A DNA stretch of 64,000 nt. Source: Trichobilharzia regenti. Its lineage: Eukaryota > Platyhelminthes > Trematoda > Strigeidida > Schistosomatidae. The notes under the pieces were generated by a model that did no database searches, was not told where the DNA came from, and saw nothing but the letters and a program-made list of their open reading frames with translations. Below are positions 47,301 to 57,530 of the stretch, in pieces. Every line of letters starts with the position of its first letter. Position 1 is the stretch's first letter. Position numbers and translations under genes: made by a program. The DNA lies in assembly GCA_944472135.2 (NCBI GenBank), contig OX235263.1:7175517-7239516 (forward strand), written 5' to 3'.

Positions 47301-47619
47301 TTCTATTGGTTGAACCCCGCAATGCAGTGACTAATCACAAATGACTCGTCATTGCGGCGTAATTTAAGCATCTAAGGGTTAGAAGCAATAGACAAGAAGC
47401 CTCAGGAGCTGAGTTTCAGGGTGACTGAAACTCTTCGGTAAGGCCTAAATGACCCAAGTGTGCTGACATACCTCAATACAGTTCTGTGTGGTTTCAAAAT
47501 TTCATAAGTATTATCAGCAGCAAATCGTGGATTGTAGATATGCCTTACTGATGAGATGAAATATTTATTCATCCTCAGCTCATATGGATTAACAGTGGAG
47601 ATCAATTTTGAGCTTATTC

Positions 47620-48310
47620 ATGAATCATGAACACCATTTCAAGATTAGTCATGAACTGACACATCAACTAGAGAACAGCTAGTGAGAACAAGGGGCTGTT
47701 TTATCCTTTTTCGACATTCTTCAGCAGTACGCACCTATGACTCCGCCGGTATGTCGTTCAACCACTAGGATGGTATCCGATGCCTTAGGAATTCCAGTTT
47801 CTTCCAAGTCACGATATACGGAAAGCCTGCCAGGTAATGCTGCTAGCGAATATTTTTTACCACACCCAACTGGGTGGACCCAGCTTGTCACTAGAACTTC
47901 AGAAAACCTAATCTTGTAGTCAACTGGTCATGAGACAACTTTTCAAGTGTTAATTTGCAGGGATTTGCCTGTTTTCGGAATTGATCATCATCTAACTTCA
48001 CGGTTCATATGTGATTGACCACAGGATGAAATTGCCTTGATGTCTAAGTAGGAAGTCATAACCACTGAGGTCTGGTGGCATTCACCATTAAGTAGTCAGG
48101 CTACATATACTGAGATTGGGCAGTGGTTACAATCGATTGGACACCAGGTTCCCGCTTAAGAGGCTGAGCAGTATACGAGATCACTTCGTGGCCTGAATCT
48201 CATGGGTATGGACTTCTGTGGAGTCCTAAACAGGGACGAGAGAACTATACAGGGCCTGAGGGTTTTAAGTAGTTCTCCCTCTCTCCTTCAATTTTGTCAC
48301 CAATCTTGAA
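47620..48310. mobile_element. Degenerate F2 copies
   Basis: 47620-47900 minus orientation (GGGGCTGTTTTATCC, TTCAGCAGTACGCACC). 48000-48310 plus orientation (CACAGGATGAAATTGCCTTG, GGGTATGGACTTCTGTGGAGT, GGGACGAGAGAACTATACAGG). Both are strongly diverged. Confidence 0.5.
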
Positions 48311-48388
48311 ATGTGTCGGATATTTGCAAACCAAAACTTGAGAGTATTGTGTCATTGATTAAATACTTTTCGCTAAAGCTCATAAATT

Positions 48389-48638
48389 GTGCGTCGGTGG
48401 TATAGCGGTTACTACGCTCGCCGACCATGCATATGGTCCGGGGTTCGATCCCCGGCCGGCGCACTCCTTTACCTCACTGAGCCAGAAATAATGCTAGTAA
48501 AGAGGAAAGGTTGGGCATGAGACTAGCAACCCCATCCTGTAGAATTAAACACTGCTACAGAAACTTCAAGCCACTAGCTTGAAGGTGCCCTATGTTCCAC
48601 TGGGAACGTGAAGGAAAAATTATTATTATTATTATTAT
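48389..48638 (+). mobile_element. Complete tRNA-headed SINE with 15-bp TSD
   Basis: TAAAGCTCATAAATT is repeated exactly at 48374-48388 and 48639-48653. The head has acceptor-like GTGCGTC/GGCGCAC, A-box-like GGTATAGCGGTTACTA, an anticodon-arm-like hairpin GACCA/TGGTC and T-arm GGGGTTCGATCCCC. The body matches 36970-37080, and the 3' end is CCCTATGTTCCACTGGGAAC then GTGAAGG and (ATT)n. Exact TSD and intact promoter boxes point to a young insertion. Confidence 0.95.
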
Positions 48639-49149
48639 TAAAGCTCATAAATTAAAAATTCTCTGGTTGTAGTAGGTCTTTAAACCATGGAATATGCTAC
48701 ATATATGTATTTTCTTATATCACTTAATTGCGTAAATCAATACTCCATTATTTTATTATGATCCTTATTTAGAATGATTCATCATCGTAATGGCCATAAT
48801 AATTCTAAATTAGACAAAAATTTATTATGGCGCCTGTTCAGATTAAGAGTCTAGTCGAAATTACATATAAATAGATACATATTCAGCCAATCAGAATAGA
48901 TATAAGTTATTAACCAATCAGATGCAGAATAGCTGGAGTGACCGATACATACTTCACTTCACTGGTTTGTTTTCAATGAATATGATAACTGCTAAGTTGT
49001 GAGTACGTCTGCAACCAAAACTGTTCACTATAGAATCAGCCATCAATGGAAATCATTCAGCGAAAAGTACTATAAACTAAAATAAGCAGCATTGGGGAGA
49101 TTCAAGTGTTGGTTTGTAGGGATTTACAGGATTTCATCATGACCTGACT

Positions 49150-49265
49150 TGATACGATTATGAGTAGCAATAATTTGTGCTCGAAACGTGGTCATCAGTT
49201 AATATTTCTGTATAACAACACTGTGTGATTTTTCAAAATAAAATCTTATCCATAATGGGATTCAC
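49150..49265 (+). mobile_element. PLE terminal-repeat-like unit with stem plus GAAAC motif
   Basis: Contains GATTATGAGTAGC, TGTGCTCGAAACGTGGTCAT, a stretch ending CACTGTGTGATTTT and ATCTTATCCATAATGG. The same unit recurs at 49905 (minus), 60290 (minus), 60400, 61395 and 62735, and a diverged form forms the arms of the PLE at 17626-18710. The stem GAGTA (49162-49166)/TGCTC (49178-49182) precedes GAAAC (49183-49187) and GUC (49191-49193). Confidence 0.55.
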
Positions 49266-49999
49266 TCAATAGTATTTGTCTTATGCTTGGGATTTCTCAA
49301 CAACCTGAACAAGCTCAAATCCCACTGAAACGGCTCTCCCCAATGCTTACAGAATTTCATTATGAGCTGACATTGGTTAGAGAACTATTGGAAAACGACC
49401 TGGGAGTAATGGACAGCTGTTTCGTCCTTGTTTGGGACTCTTCATCAGTACGCACCACACGGGGTTCGAACCCAGGACCTCCTGTTACAAGGCCAGTAAG
49501 CTCGTAAACCATTAAGCCACTAGGACTCGATCCAGTGGCTAGCGCATGAATCCCAACTTCTGCCAATTCACGACATAGCGCAACCTCTAGCCAATGTCTT
49601 CGGTGGCAAGTATTTGACTTCACACCCAACCTGCTGCACCCTACTGGTCACGGGTGTGACGACAAATACCGAAAGGTAGCCTTGTAACCAGGAGGTCCTG
49701 GGTTCGAACCCCGTGTGGTGCGCACTGATGAAGAGTCCCAAACTAGGACGAAACAGCTGGCCATTACTCCCAGGTCGTTTTCCAATAGTTCTCTAACCAA
49801 TGTCAGCTCATAATGAAATTCTGTAAGCATTGGGGAGAGCCGTTTCAGTGGGATTTGAGCTTGTTCAGGTTGTTGAGAAATCCCAAGCATAAGACAAATA
49901 CTATTGAGTGAATCCCATTATGGATAAGATTTTATTTTGAAAAATCACACAGTGTTGTTACACAGAAATATTAACTGATGACCACGTTTCGAGCACAAA
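49174..49999. repeat. 321-bp near-perfect inverted repeat, 185-bp spacer
   Basis: Left arm 49174-49493, right arm 49679-49999. Each arm consists of the PLE-like GAAACGTGGTCATCAG unit joined to an F2 unit with B-box GGGTTCGAACCC and the CTGATGAAGAGTCCCAAAC segment. Differences are a handful of substitutions and one base indel. The same translated frame appears on opposite strands of the two arms, which is a consequence of the repeat and not a gene. Confidence 0.9.
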
Positions 50000-50048
50000 C
50001 TTTTACCATTCATAATGGTATCAAGTCTTTCACACAACTTTTTTCTTC

Positions 50049-50051
<3 letters not shown>

Positions 50052-50114
<63 letters not shown>
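50052..50114 (+). repeat. (TA)n microsatellite
   Basis: Perfect TA run of about 63 bp. Confidence 0.97.
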
Positions 50115-50117
<3 letters not shown>

Positions 50118-50650
50118 TGGAATTGATTAGACATTTGAACAAAATCAATAGAGGATAAGGTACATTCAGAAACAATAATGATATGACTGTTATTGATCAA
50201 ATACTATTGAGTGAAGATAAGCTGAAGTAGTTACTTGACTAACCTTGAACAAACCATCTCAATAAGGGACTGCAAAAACACCCTTGAGTTTATTGATCAA
50301 TTCTGTATTTACACGGTTAGACGATTCACTGGGATGATTCCGCGTCACCTTAATCCCAGATCCTAATAATCAATAATAACAATAGCTTTTCTCTGAAAAA
50401 AGTGTTTACAGACAGTACAGAATTTTCAGTGATTTTCGTTACAGAATCTTCAAATAATACGATAATCGGTAATATGTAATCTGAAGAAATATTGTTCCAT
50501 CCGAAGTATGCTCGAACGCTACTCCCTAATGTCCATCCTCGGCTTCCTTCACACAAAAAACTCCTGGAGGTAGGTAGAAACTTACTTAAAATTGTGTGCG
50601 AGTATTGATCACAGCTCATCGGGGTCGTTAAGGGACTATAAAAATTCGAA
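50115..50650. other. Unassigned AT-rich spacer
   Basis: No gene or recognised repeat. Confidence 0.5.
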
Positions 50651-50654
50651 ACGG

Positions 50655-51110
50655 GGTAAAAATGATGATGACGCGTAGAGCTGCAATCTCTTCAGCACAT
50701 GATTTGCCTTTTATGAATCCATCTTGCTCAAATGAGGGGCTGAGTTCGGTATTTAGTATATCTTTTATCCCCCCCCCCAGGATGATTGACTCTGTAGCAC
50801 ATTATTCCACCCCAGTTCTTGCAGAGTGAGGCCTAAGTCACCCTTTTTCGCTAGCTTCACAAGGTAGCCGGCCTTCATTCCAGTCATTAAGCACCTCTCC
50901 TTTCTTCCTTGCTTCCAAATCCTTTGCAACGATGGCATCAGCACATCCGCTGCAGTCTCCGGGTCAGTTTTCAGTGCTTCGGTTTAGTAGGATTCCGTCT
51001 GGCCTTACAGCCTTCCCGGCCGGAGTTCAGTAGCTTGATCGTATTCAGGATTTCTGCACTCGTTATAGGATTGGTATTGACTGGCAGGCAGTTCTGTGAG
51101 TGCTTCTTTT
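50655..51110 (-). mobile_element. RTE fragment (linker and start of RT)
   Basis: The minus strand matches 440-930 of the first RTE copy. It covers the linker end with CTGCCTGCCAGTCAATACC, the SGKAAGPDGIP-type region (about 51030-50985), a WKEGRKERC-like block and the RT block equivalent to EQAGFKKGKSCADQIA (about 50740-50680). A C9 run at 50770-50778 and several frameshifts are present. Confidence 0.7.
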
Positions 51111-51184
51111 TTATGGAGCGAGGAAAGTGATGGATAGAAAATTTAGATATCCCAGCGATTTAAGCAAATCATATCCTAGAAATA

Positions 51185-51312
51185 ACTCCTAACCATTTTC
51201 TAACCTCTTGTCCTAATATTACATCTCTTAACCATTAGTCCAAAACCTAAGCATAACTCTTCACCCTAACCCTAACCTTATCTCTAACTCCTAACCCTAA
51301 TCTAACCATCAG
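51185..51312 (+). repeat. Degenerate telomere-like (CCCTAA) tract
   Basis: CACCCTAACCCTAACC at 51263-51278 is two and a half perfect CCCTAA units, surrounded for about 120 bp by CTAAC, CCTAA and TCTAACC variants. Schistosome telomeres are TTAGGG repeats, so this is an interstitial telomere-like tract, decayed. Chance in CTAA-rich DNA is the alternative. Confidence 0.6.
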
Positions 51313-51784
51313 CATTACGATTAGATATTAAAAACAGATAAATCAGACTGAGGGAAAGCTTTTAAAGTGAAACGTGAAACGACCAGTGATATGTCTGTCT
51401 GCCCAATGTCAGTTGGCATGGTCTGAACCAGTTCCTAACCAGTGAACAGATGAGTTCGAAATTTAGTTTGATGGGAACAAATAGGCCACTTTACCCTCAC
51501 TGCTCCAAAGAGAGCACTTCACAGATGACAGAACTGCTGTTCTGAAGTTAATCAGTAAATAATATCATCAAATATAAACTTTGTTTCCTTCTGCATGGAT
51601 GAAGGTTGCCTACAAGAAGCCTTGGATTTGAGTTCGAGACTTATATTCATTTATTAGTTTGCTAAACAGGTCGTAAGTGATTGCTAACAAATAAAATGGT
51701 GGACTTTCATTGGACACTACTTACTAGTGTCCAATCAAAGTATTCAGTACAGTCCTACAGGAGGTCAGTCGAGAACCCCAAAGC

Positions 51785-51975
51785 TCCTCAGTAGTTATTC
51801 CTCTGACTGTAGCCCTCACTGAGTGACGTGGGTTCGAATCTCAGCAGGGACATGAGTTCTTTCAAGATGGATGCAGATACGCCTTGCTGACTGGTGAGAG
51901 TGCCAACTAGCATGAAATACAGGTCAGGCAAGGCTTCCTGTGGCTAATCGCCTCCAACCACTTAATATCAAATAA
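51785..51975 (+). mobile_element. F3 repeat with hammerhead-like domain
   Basis: B-box GTGGGTTCGAATCTCAG (51829-51845), GGGACATGAGTTCTTTC, GATACGCCTTGCTGACTGG, GTGC/GCAT stem with GAAAT after it, then CAGGTC and AAGGCTTCCTGTGG. GCCTTGC (51881-51887) can pair with GCAAGGC (51928-51934) to close the domain as a seven-pair outer stem. Confidence 0.7.
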
Positions 51976-51984
51976 AATGGCATC

Positions 51985-52350
51985 ATCAGAGAACAGACTT
52001 GGTGGAAGACTTCAACAGTGTTGACTATAAAGTAATTTATAAACTGCTTCAGTAGCACAACTGTGGAAAGCACAGTAAAGCCTTTTGTAGTGAAAAACAG
52101 CAGTAAGGTAAGACTGCTATCCTCGGAGACAGATGATATTCCTGTCTGTGACGGATTGAATCATACAACAGACTATGCTCAGCAAGAAGACCACCATATA
52201 TATATTGAACAAACGAAAAGACAATGGAAGATCTCAACTTTGCGACTGATTTACATCTAATATCAATCAAACTTTACAAATCTACAGGGGAAAAGTAACA
52301 ATTTAGTTGAAGAGGTAGGCAGCGAAGACCGAACTCATGTTGAAATCTTG
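51985..52350 (+). mobile_element. Diverged RTE RT fragment
   Basis: A decayed motif A region near 52000 (VEDFNSVDYKV-like), then KNSSKVRLLSSETDDIPVC (compare VKTGVRQGC... DWIM), an EDLNFATDL-like motif C (52225-52255, FADD lost), KLYKSTGKSNNLVEEV and GSEDRTHVEI. Recognisable only by block order. Confidence 0.55.
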
Positions 52351-52514
52351 CAGGGGAAAATAAGTTTTATTTCTTCACACTGAAAAGATGACGAGTGTAA
52401 ACAAGTGTGAAATCCTTGCAGAAGTCTTTCTTATCGAGTGGTCATCATTTAATGGTTATGTTCCATATGGAAACAGTAACAGGAACTCCTTTATTGTTCA
52501 GTACACTTAATCCT

Positions 52515-52765
52515 TTAGGTCGTCAGTGGTTTAGTGGTTGAATCCTTCTACCCACCGCTCACACAATCTAGTTTAATTCCCGGCCGACTCTCTCTCTCTC
52601 TTTTAAGCCTCACTTACTTAGTCGGTAGTATTTCAAGAAAAGATGGAAAATTTCGAGCGAGGTTACTAACCGCACCCTGTAAAAAATAGACACTACTAAC
52701 ACTGAAACTTCAAACTTAGAGTTTCAAGCCATATTTTCCACTGAGAATGAAAGAAATACTAAAAA
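52515..52765 (+). mobile_element. Degenerate tRNA-headed SINE
   Basis: Head with GTCGTCAGTGGTTTAGTGG and a poor B-box TAGTTTAATTCCCGGCCGAC. Body GAGGTTACTAACCGCACCC, AAACTTCAAAC; tail TTTCCACTGAGAATGAAAG. The order matches the SINE at 48389. Confidence 0.65.
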
Positions 52766-52824
52766 CACAGCAGAAAGGCATGAAAGCTGCCCAGATTTCG
52801 TCGACCATCAAAAACCCTAAAGGC

Positions 52825-52975
52825 GTTCAGTATACATGGGTTCGAATCTCAGAAGAGAAATGAGTCCTTTCGAGGTTTCAGATACGACTTGTTGACCAAC
52901 AGTTGCCAACAAGCACGCAATCTAGGTCCAGCCATTGTTTCCTACTGATTTCTCCCAACCATCTAATAACAACCA
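52825..52975 (+). mobile_element. F3 repeat, degenerate
   Basis: B-box ATGGGTTCGAATCTCAG, then AATGAGTCCTTTCGAGG, GATACGACTTGTTGACC, TTGCCAACAAGCACGCAAT (GAAA box lost) and CCATTGTTTCCTACTG. Confidence 0.6.
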
Positions 52976-53500
52976 CTTAGAGTTCCACGTTATCGATCCT
53001 TTCTTGCTCTTTGATCCACAAATAGTATTACAAATATTCATCATCATATACAACCAAAATGTAACAACAGAAGACAAGGGCCAGTCAACAGATCGTTTAT
53101 TATGGAAATCAACACATATTCATAGATCTTCATGTACATTATTATAGATTATTGTTTGCAGAAAAACACAGTCTTCTGATTGGTTGTTTCTCACTGAAAG
53201 TTAATCTTTCATCTCTTTGTGGCTGTTTCTTGAATGTCAGATCATCCATATGTTAACTGTATCCGCCTATGCAAAGCCTTTGTTCTCATTTTTCTCACGA
53301 CGAATATTGAAGACGTAAACATTGACGTAAATTACTGTCCACTAATTTTGGCTAACAGCCAGCTCTCATCACACAAATAGGTGATCTAAGTGGGACTCAA
53401 AAATCCAAGATGGAATATACCACAGATCGATATGAATAGTTAGATTTCATTCATACTAAACAGTACGCCTAGAGTATATCTAGAATTTCATTGTTGGTGG
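52976..53500. other. Unassigned DNA
   Basis: No gene or recognised repeat. Confidence 0.5.
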
Positions 53501-53504
53501 TGTT

Positions 53505-53650
53505 TTATTTTTCACAGGATGAGGCTATTGTTAGCTGCATGTCTAACCTTCCCTCTCTTCCGGACTTACTATCAGCTGCTGAATAAGTCAAGATTTAGGA
53601 GTGTATCGGGTATACTAATCGAACCTAGACCTCCTTCATTTTCCCATTGG
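53505..53650 (-). mobile_element. Decayed tRNA-headed SINE
   Basis: Minus strand: GGTTCGATTAG (B-box remnant), ACACTCCTAAATCTTGAC, GGGAAGGTTAGACATGCAGC, TAGCCTCATCCTGTGAAAAA, the body order of the SINE at 48389. Confidence 0.5.
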
Positions 53651-53754
53651 AGGGTTAACTCTTTCTGAGTTTCGCTACATTATTAATAAGTCGACTCGGT
53701 TACGATAACCAGTGCAAATATCAGTAGTGGCTTTATTGAGAATAACCCCGCTAA

Positions 53755-53900
53755 TTGTAGCGTCGTATCCCGTTGGCACTCACCAATCAGTCAGCAAAGC
53801 GTGTCTGCACAATCTAGAAGGAACTTATGTCCCTGATGAGATTCTAACCCAATGCAACCAGTGAGCGCTGCAGACAGAGACGTTACCGCTGAGGAGCTAT
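53755..53900 (-). mobile_element. F3 repeat
   Basis: Minus strand: GCACTCACTGAGT-like start degenerate, GGGTTAGAATCTCATCAGGG, ACATAAGTTCCTTCTAGATT, GCTGACTGATTGGTGAGTGC and CAACGGGATACGAC. The GAAAC box is replaced. Confidence 0.55.
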
Positions 53901-54014
53901 TAGGGTTCGCAGTTGATCTCATGCAAGACTGTATTGAATACTTTGGTTGGAGACCAGTTAGTAACTAGTGCAATTTTTCTAGTGTCATGTTTGGTGCAGA
54001 CTGAACTCTGTCAG

Positions 54015-54185
54015 TCACCTCTGGCTGCAGCACTCACTGAGTGATGCAGGTTCGATTCTCAGAAGGGACATGAGTTCCTTCTAGATTATGCAGATACGCC
54101 TTGCTGACTGACTGGTGTGAGTGCCAACTAGCACGAAACCTGGGTCTAAGACTTAGTACCGATTTCCCTCAACTATCTAATATCG
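54015..54185 (+). mobile_element. F3 repeat with best-preserved hammerhead-like domain
   Basis: GCAGCACTCACTGAGTGATG, B-box GCAGGTTCGATTCTCAG (54046-54062), GGGACATGAGTTCCTTCTAG, GCAGATACGCCTTGCTGACT, then CTGGTGTGA (54112-54120), stem GTGC (54121-54124)/GCAC (54131-54134), GAAAC (54135-54139) and GUC (54144-54146). Confidence 0.75.
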
Positions 54186-54685
54186 ACTTATTGCTAGTGT
54201 ATTCAAATGCACTAGAATGAATGTGTACACGAACGAGTTCACTTGAGTGACTTTAATGCACATGCCCGTTAATTGTAGCGTCGTAATCCATTGCTATGGT
54301 GGTTTAATGAAAAGTTATACTTTTTTGTATGCTTTTTCCATGAAATTTTCCACTAAAAATTGTTTACTGGCGTACATATCATCGAGTGCATTATACTCTT
54401 GAACTGCGTTACACATCTGCTACACTTTTATCAGAAACTGTTGCTACATACTGCTGATATCTGCGCCATGTAGTGGGTGGATTAAATAGAGGCAGTAAGT
54501 TCAAAAGTTCAACGTATATAACTGAGATTTTCATTAAAATAATGCTGGTATATTTTGTTTGGCCTATTTACTGAAATGCACTAATACTACAACCTACTGG
54601 ACAAAGCAGGTGGTACCAACTCAAAAAAATGGATATGCTACATCATCACTTCTTAAATCACCATCTTATGTCTTTTGTTCAAATA
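54186..54685. other. Unassigned DNA
   Basis: No gene or recognised repeat. Confidence 0.5.
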
Positions 54686-54687
54686 GC

Positions 54688-55897
54688 TATACTACGGATT
54701 ATCATTGAACAAAGCTTGGAATGGCAGTCAACGCTCTATCTCACTCAACTTCATCGACTTTGAAAAGGCGTTCGATGGACAGCGTCGATCGACAGGTGAT
54801 TTGAAGGCTAATTCACTACTACAGGGTTCCTCCGACAACAACAGTTGTACGACAACGCTACATGACAAGTAATCCACAACGGGAAACTTACGAAATCCTT
54901 CGAGGAAGTGAAGACGGGAGTAAGACAAGGCTGTCTACTATTGCCAATGATCTTCCTGATTGCAGTAGACTGGATAATGAAACAGACAGTGGATATCGAG
55001 GAAATAGGTATGAAATGGACTCACGCAAAAAACTCGGAGGATTTGGACTTCGGCAATGATATAGGTATGATTTTACACAAACTGGAAGATATGCAAGTGA
55101 AAAGCAACAAGTTGGCACAAGAAGAAGCATCAAAGATAGGAGATCAATTCAGGTGAACATAGAGAAAAAAGAGGTAGGTGATGAAGATTCCTGGCCAACA
55201 GCGATAGCAACAGCAACAACAACAGACAACAATCAGCCAGCATAAATGGGAGAAGTCTGAAAGAAACAACCTCCTTTACCTACCCACCCTGGAAGCATCG
55301 TTCCAACTACAGGTGGTCGGAACTGACGAGGGTATCAAAGCCAGAATCGGAAAAGCAAGACAAGCTTTCATTACTCTCATGTCTGTGTGGAGGTCAACAG
55401 CACTCAGCATCAAAAATAAGATCCGGATTTTCAACTCCAATGTGAAGTCAGTCAGTGCTACTCGCTATACGGATCGAAGATTGGCGCGTCACTAAAAGTA
55501 TTTCAAACAAACCACAGACCTTCGTAATAAATGTCTTCCCTCGATACTCAAGATAAGATGGCCTGCCCATAGAGATCATCAACCGGGATCTCTGGCAATG
55601 AGCGAATCAACCAGGAAACGATTGTGAAACAAAATGCAGGAAGAAATGGAAGTGGATTGGCTAGCCATACAGTGAGGAAACAAACCATCAAGTGACATCA
55701 CTAGACAGGCCATCGCTCGAATGGAAACCGAAAGGGAAGTGGCGAGTCAGTCGGTCGCCCAAGGGTGTTCTGTTGCAGGTTATGTGAAGAGGAGATGAAA
55801 GCATGTGGTCAGACCTGGAGCCAGGTGGAAACTTTAGCAAGGAAACCGGACGCAATAAAGACGTTTGGCTGAAGCCCTGTGTTCCTCTAGGAATTTA
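54688..55897 (+). mobile_element. RTE-clade copy, RT to 3' end
   Basis: ATACTACGGATTATCATTGA (RT), motif A NFIDFEKAFDG (54745-54780, damaged), VKTGVRQGCLLLPMIFLIAV (54911-54970), motif C as DFGNDIGMILHKLED (FADD lost), a KARQAFITLMSVWRSTALS block (55351-55410), the QEEMEVDWL-like C-terminus and a final AAGCCCTGTGTTCCTCTAGG (55874-55893). It retains its natural 3' box and is directly followed by PLE sequence. Confidence 0.8.
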
Positions 55898-55899
55898 TT

Positions 55900-56220
55900 T
55901 ATTCAAAAAAAACTCATGCAATTTCAAATTTTGGATTTTAAAACATGCGCGGGAACACTATCCAGCATGGTTAGCAAAGGGAAAAGGCAACAGGGTATAC
56001 AGTTAGACAAGAGAACATCTGGGGAATTCCGGACATTCAGCCCCATTTAAAAAGTCCCTGAAAGCGATATATAAGATTCGATCCAACCTGCAAAAGAAAG
56101 TGAAGTCAAGATATCTAGGAATAGCTGAGGCACTGGCGATCTCTAAAAGCTTAAGCCCAAGTTATGTGTTCAAATGAAATACGTTCAACCATTCTGCCTA
56201 CCGTGGCTATCATGAAAAGT
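55900..56220 (+). mobile_element. PLE C-terminal fragment
   Basis: REHYPAWLAKGKGNRVYS (55950-56003), then frame-shifted SGEFRTFSPI/NSGHSAPFKKSLKAIYKIRS (56020-56080), KSRYLGIAEALAISK (56107-56150) and a terminal block ending near 56215. YIG and everything upstream are missing. Same domain end as 39176-39517 but a different subfamily. Confidence 0.7.
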
Positions 56221-56324
56221 AAGTCTGACCAATATTGATTATCCTGTTACCTTTCTCGTCGAACCTTCTCGTTTATTCCTATTGCATTTACATTTTAAAA
56301 TCCATACCTGCATTATTAGATTTT

Positions 56325-56545
56325 TTTCCTGTTCCTTTACGTTCCCAGTGGAACATAGAAGCTTTGAGTTTCGGTAGCTTTTATGCGATAGAGTTGTTAG
56401 CATCATACCCAACCTTCCCTACTTAACAGTCGTATTACTGGTTTGGCAAGGTAATAAAGGAGTGCGTCTATGGCTGGGGATTGAACGCCAGATCATATGA
56501 ATCGCGGTTTGCGAGCATTCTACCGCTGTGTCATTGACTCACATT
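56325..56545 (-). mobile_element. tRNA-headed SINE (RTE-tailed)
   Basis: Minus strand: GTGAGTCAATGACACAGCGG head, GCGTTCAATCCCCAGCC B-box remnant, GGAAGGTTGGGTATGATGC body, TCTATGTTCCACTGGGAACG 3' box. Heavily substituted head, well kept 3' box. Confidence 0.7.
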
Positions 56546-56789
56546 AGATTTGGTTACTGTTTTTACGCTTATATGTCCGAACCTCCTACCCATTTCGTTA
56601 ATACCACATCTATAATCCGTAATTATACAAACTAACGCGTTTTCCAGTAATTATAATCCTATTTTGTCTTTTCTACCCGACTTTCCTGATTATTATACTC
56701 TGTAATTTTATTAATTTAACCTTTGACCCGAAATAATTCTGGAATTTTCTCACACATTTAACATAAGTACACGAATGTACAGCCTCCTA

Positions 56790-57150
56790 GCTAATGTCGA
56801 CTTCAAGTGTTGGTTTGTAGGGATTTGATTGGTTACAGTATTTCATCGTGAGCTAACATTAATTAGAGAACCATTGGAAAACCTGGGAGTACTGGACAGC
56901 CAGTTGTTTCGTCAGTCTAGTCTGGGACTCTTTAGAAGTACGCACCCACTGCCAGGGTTCGAACCCAGGACCTTCTGTTTACAAGGCGAGCTCTTATACC
57001 ACTAAGCCACTGGGACCCGATCCAATGACCCATGTATCCCGGTGGGTGCGTACTGCTGAAGAGTCCCAAACTAGGACGAAATGACTGCCCAATACTCCTA
57101 GGTTCTCCAGTGGTTCTCTAACCAGCGTCTGCTGCTGCTGATGAAATCCT
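56790..57150. mobile_element. F2 inverted pair
   Basis: Minus part 56790-57040: B-box GGGTTCGAACCCTGG (56954-56968) and a GAAACAAC box. Plus part 57040-57150: GTGCGTACTGCTGAAGAGTC, GGACGAAATGACTG and CAGTGGTTCTCTAACCAGCG. The hammerhead-like segment is present in both. Confidence 0.65.
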
Positions 57151-57530
57151 GTAATGTTGACTTCGCCAAAAAGCAAAATTTTCTTCTCCACTGCAAACGT
57201 CTTTTTAATAATGTTAAAAGAAACTTTTTGAAATGATACGATTAGTGTATTCATGCATAATTTAACACTGTGTGTGTGTGACTTATTTTTCAAATCAAAG
57301 TAAAACTTGTTTATTTTGTTGTTGGAGAAAATGGTTTGTTTACATTTCTCAAAATTTCGTCAATCAACGTAACACAAAATTTAATTAATTTTCTTTTAAC
57401 AGTTTTTATTAATGAATATTTAATGGGTGCATTTTTTGATTTAAATTCCTGAATATTAATTATGTAATCCATTGTAGTGTGTGTTTTATGGCATAAATAA
57501 ATAAACAAATAAACAATTTTAATCTCTAAT
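57151..57530. other. Unassigned AT-rich DNA
   Basis: No gene or recognised family. Confidence 0.5.

Noticed and set aside
48389..48470. A genuine tRNA gene
   Set aside because: The head is tRNA-like, but the arms do not fold to a canonical cloverleaf (short T-loop, extra bases before the anticodon-like arm), and a SINE body, LINE-type tail and TSD follow.
49283..49890. The same reading frame found on both strands, 74 and 80 codons
   Set aside because: It arises because the two arms of the 321-bp inverted repeat are identical; the sequence is F2 repeat, not coding.
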